Assembly: GCA_044378055.1 (NCBI GenBank)
Contig: JBILXY010000028.1
Coordinates: 1 to 6,404 of the forward strand
Reading direction: 5' to 3'
From: JBILXY01 sp044378055
GTDB lineage: Bacteria; Patescibacteriota; JACMRA01
Length of the DNA stretch: 6,404 nucleotides
In this document: one piece after another, positions 6,191 through 6,404 of the stretch
How the letters are laid out: every line of letters starts with the position of its first letter
Position numbering within the stretch: the first letter of the stretch is position 1
Notes under the pieces: generated by a model
Told to the model about the DNA's origin: nothing
The model's database searches: none
The model's input: the letters and a program-made list of their open reading frames with translations, nothing else
Position numbers and translations under genes: made by a program

Positions 6191-6237
6191 CGGAAATAAG
6201 CCCGTTTAATCATGGTTTGCACAGGTTAGTATCTTAA
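6188..6237 (+). pseudogene. Remnant of the 5' end of a second EcoRI-type methyltransferase gene
   Basis: The ATG at 6188 sits exactly 41 bases after its TTGACA, as in the intact gene. One base is missing right after it, so the literal frame stops at once (ATG CGG AAA TAA). In the frame that restores homology (6190 on) it reads AEISPFNHGLHRLVS, against MAERNASNQGLHNAS in the intact enzyme. With one gap, 22 of the first 35 bases after ATG agree. Eight of the 13 mismatches fall at third codon positions, and GCA/GCG, GGC/GGT, TTA/TTG and CAT/CAC are synonymous. This pattern points to a once-coding homologue rather than chance. Beyond the TAA at 6235-6237 only vague similarity remains (KNKKF against KNDEF at about 6244), so the body of the gene is lost. 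Confidence 0.55.
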
Positions 6238-6360
6238 TCAAAAAACAAGAAATTTGGTGAACTGAAAAAGTATATTATAGACTTAAAGAAACAAACAGGG
6301 TGACAAAAATACTACCTTAGCTCATAATTACAAGGTTTATTAATATTAAACTGAGATACT

Positions 6361-6404
6361 ATGAGTTCAGAACCTAAAAAATACACAAAACCATATAAAA
6401 ATTG
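6361..6404 (+). CDS. Start of an unidentified gene, cut by the window edge
   Basis: An ATG at 6361 opens a frame that runs to the window end: MSSEPKKYTKPYKN, then an incomplete codon. The lysine-rich, polar start gives no family. There is no Shine-Dalgarno, like the other genes here, and an A/T-rich stretch (6338-6351) precedes it. Whether it is a true gene cannot be judged from 14 codons. Confidence 0.35.
   Translation, partial: MSSEPKKYTKPYKN

Noticed and set aside
1..6404. UGA reassigned to glycine or tryptophan, as in some CPR or Mycoplasma-like lineages
   Set aside because: No long gene ends in TGA, but none contains an in-frame TGA over several 360-400-codon frames either, and Trp uses TGG; the standard code fits.
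1..6404. tRNA, rRNA or CRISPR array
   Set aside because: No cloverleaf, no rRNA-like stretch and no regularly spaced repeats were seen on either strand.

Overview
Organism and character. The window is AT-rich (roughly two thirds A+T by eye), lysine- and asparagine-rich in its proteins, and almost devoid of Shine-Dalgarno sequences ahead of its starts. All seven long reading frames end in TAA or TAG. The transposase fragment near the right end resembles a type common in Patescibacteria (CPR), and together these traits make a CPR bacterium my first guess. Bacteroidota is a possible alternative. This assignment is inference from style only; there is no marker gene in the window.

Layout. Positions 1-1550 hold a tandem family of small membrane-anchored or secreted proteins: one cut by the window edge (1-546), a full-length paralogue (686-1411), and a 33-residue signal-peptide-like stub (1449-1550) that looks like a gene start with the rest missing. 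From about 1618 a defence-type island begins. A promoter-like block with a TTGACA box leads into an EcoRI-family adenine DNA methyltransferase (1686-2768). After a 190-base gap comes a protein joining a DUF262 (GmrSD/ParB-like, DGQQR) domain to a C-terminal HNH nuclease domain (2959-4059). Converging on it from the other strand is a 399-residue fusion of an N-terminal helix-turn-helix to an EgtD-like (Methyltransf_33) SAM-dependent methyltransferase (5351-4152). Right of that are an unknown 69-residue protein (5507-5716), the N-terminal third of an integrase-type transposase (5762-6106), a second diverged copy of the 1618 promoter block (6120-6190) running into a frameshifted remnant of an EcoRI-type methyltransferase start (6188-6237), and the first codons of another gene (6361-6404).

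How the parts may work together. The methyltransferase and the DUF262-HNH protein look like a restriction-modification pair in which the modification enzyme belongs to the M.EcoRI family but the nuclease is unrelated to R.EcoRI. The HTH-methyltransferase fusion next to it lacks the residues that EgtD uses to hold histidine, so its substrate is unknown; a regulatory or protein/DNA-modifying role is possible. The repeated promoter and gene start, the truncated transposase and the stub at the left edge mark the 1.55-6.3 kb segment as an accessory island that has been rearranged.
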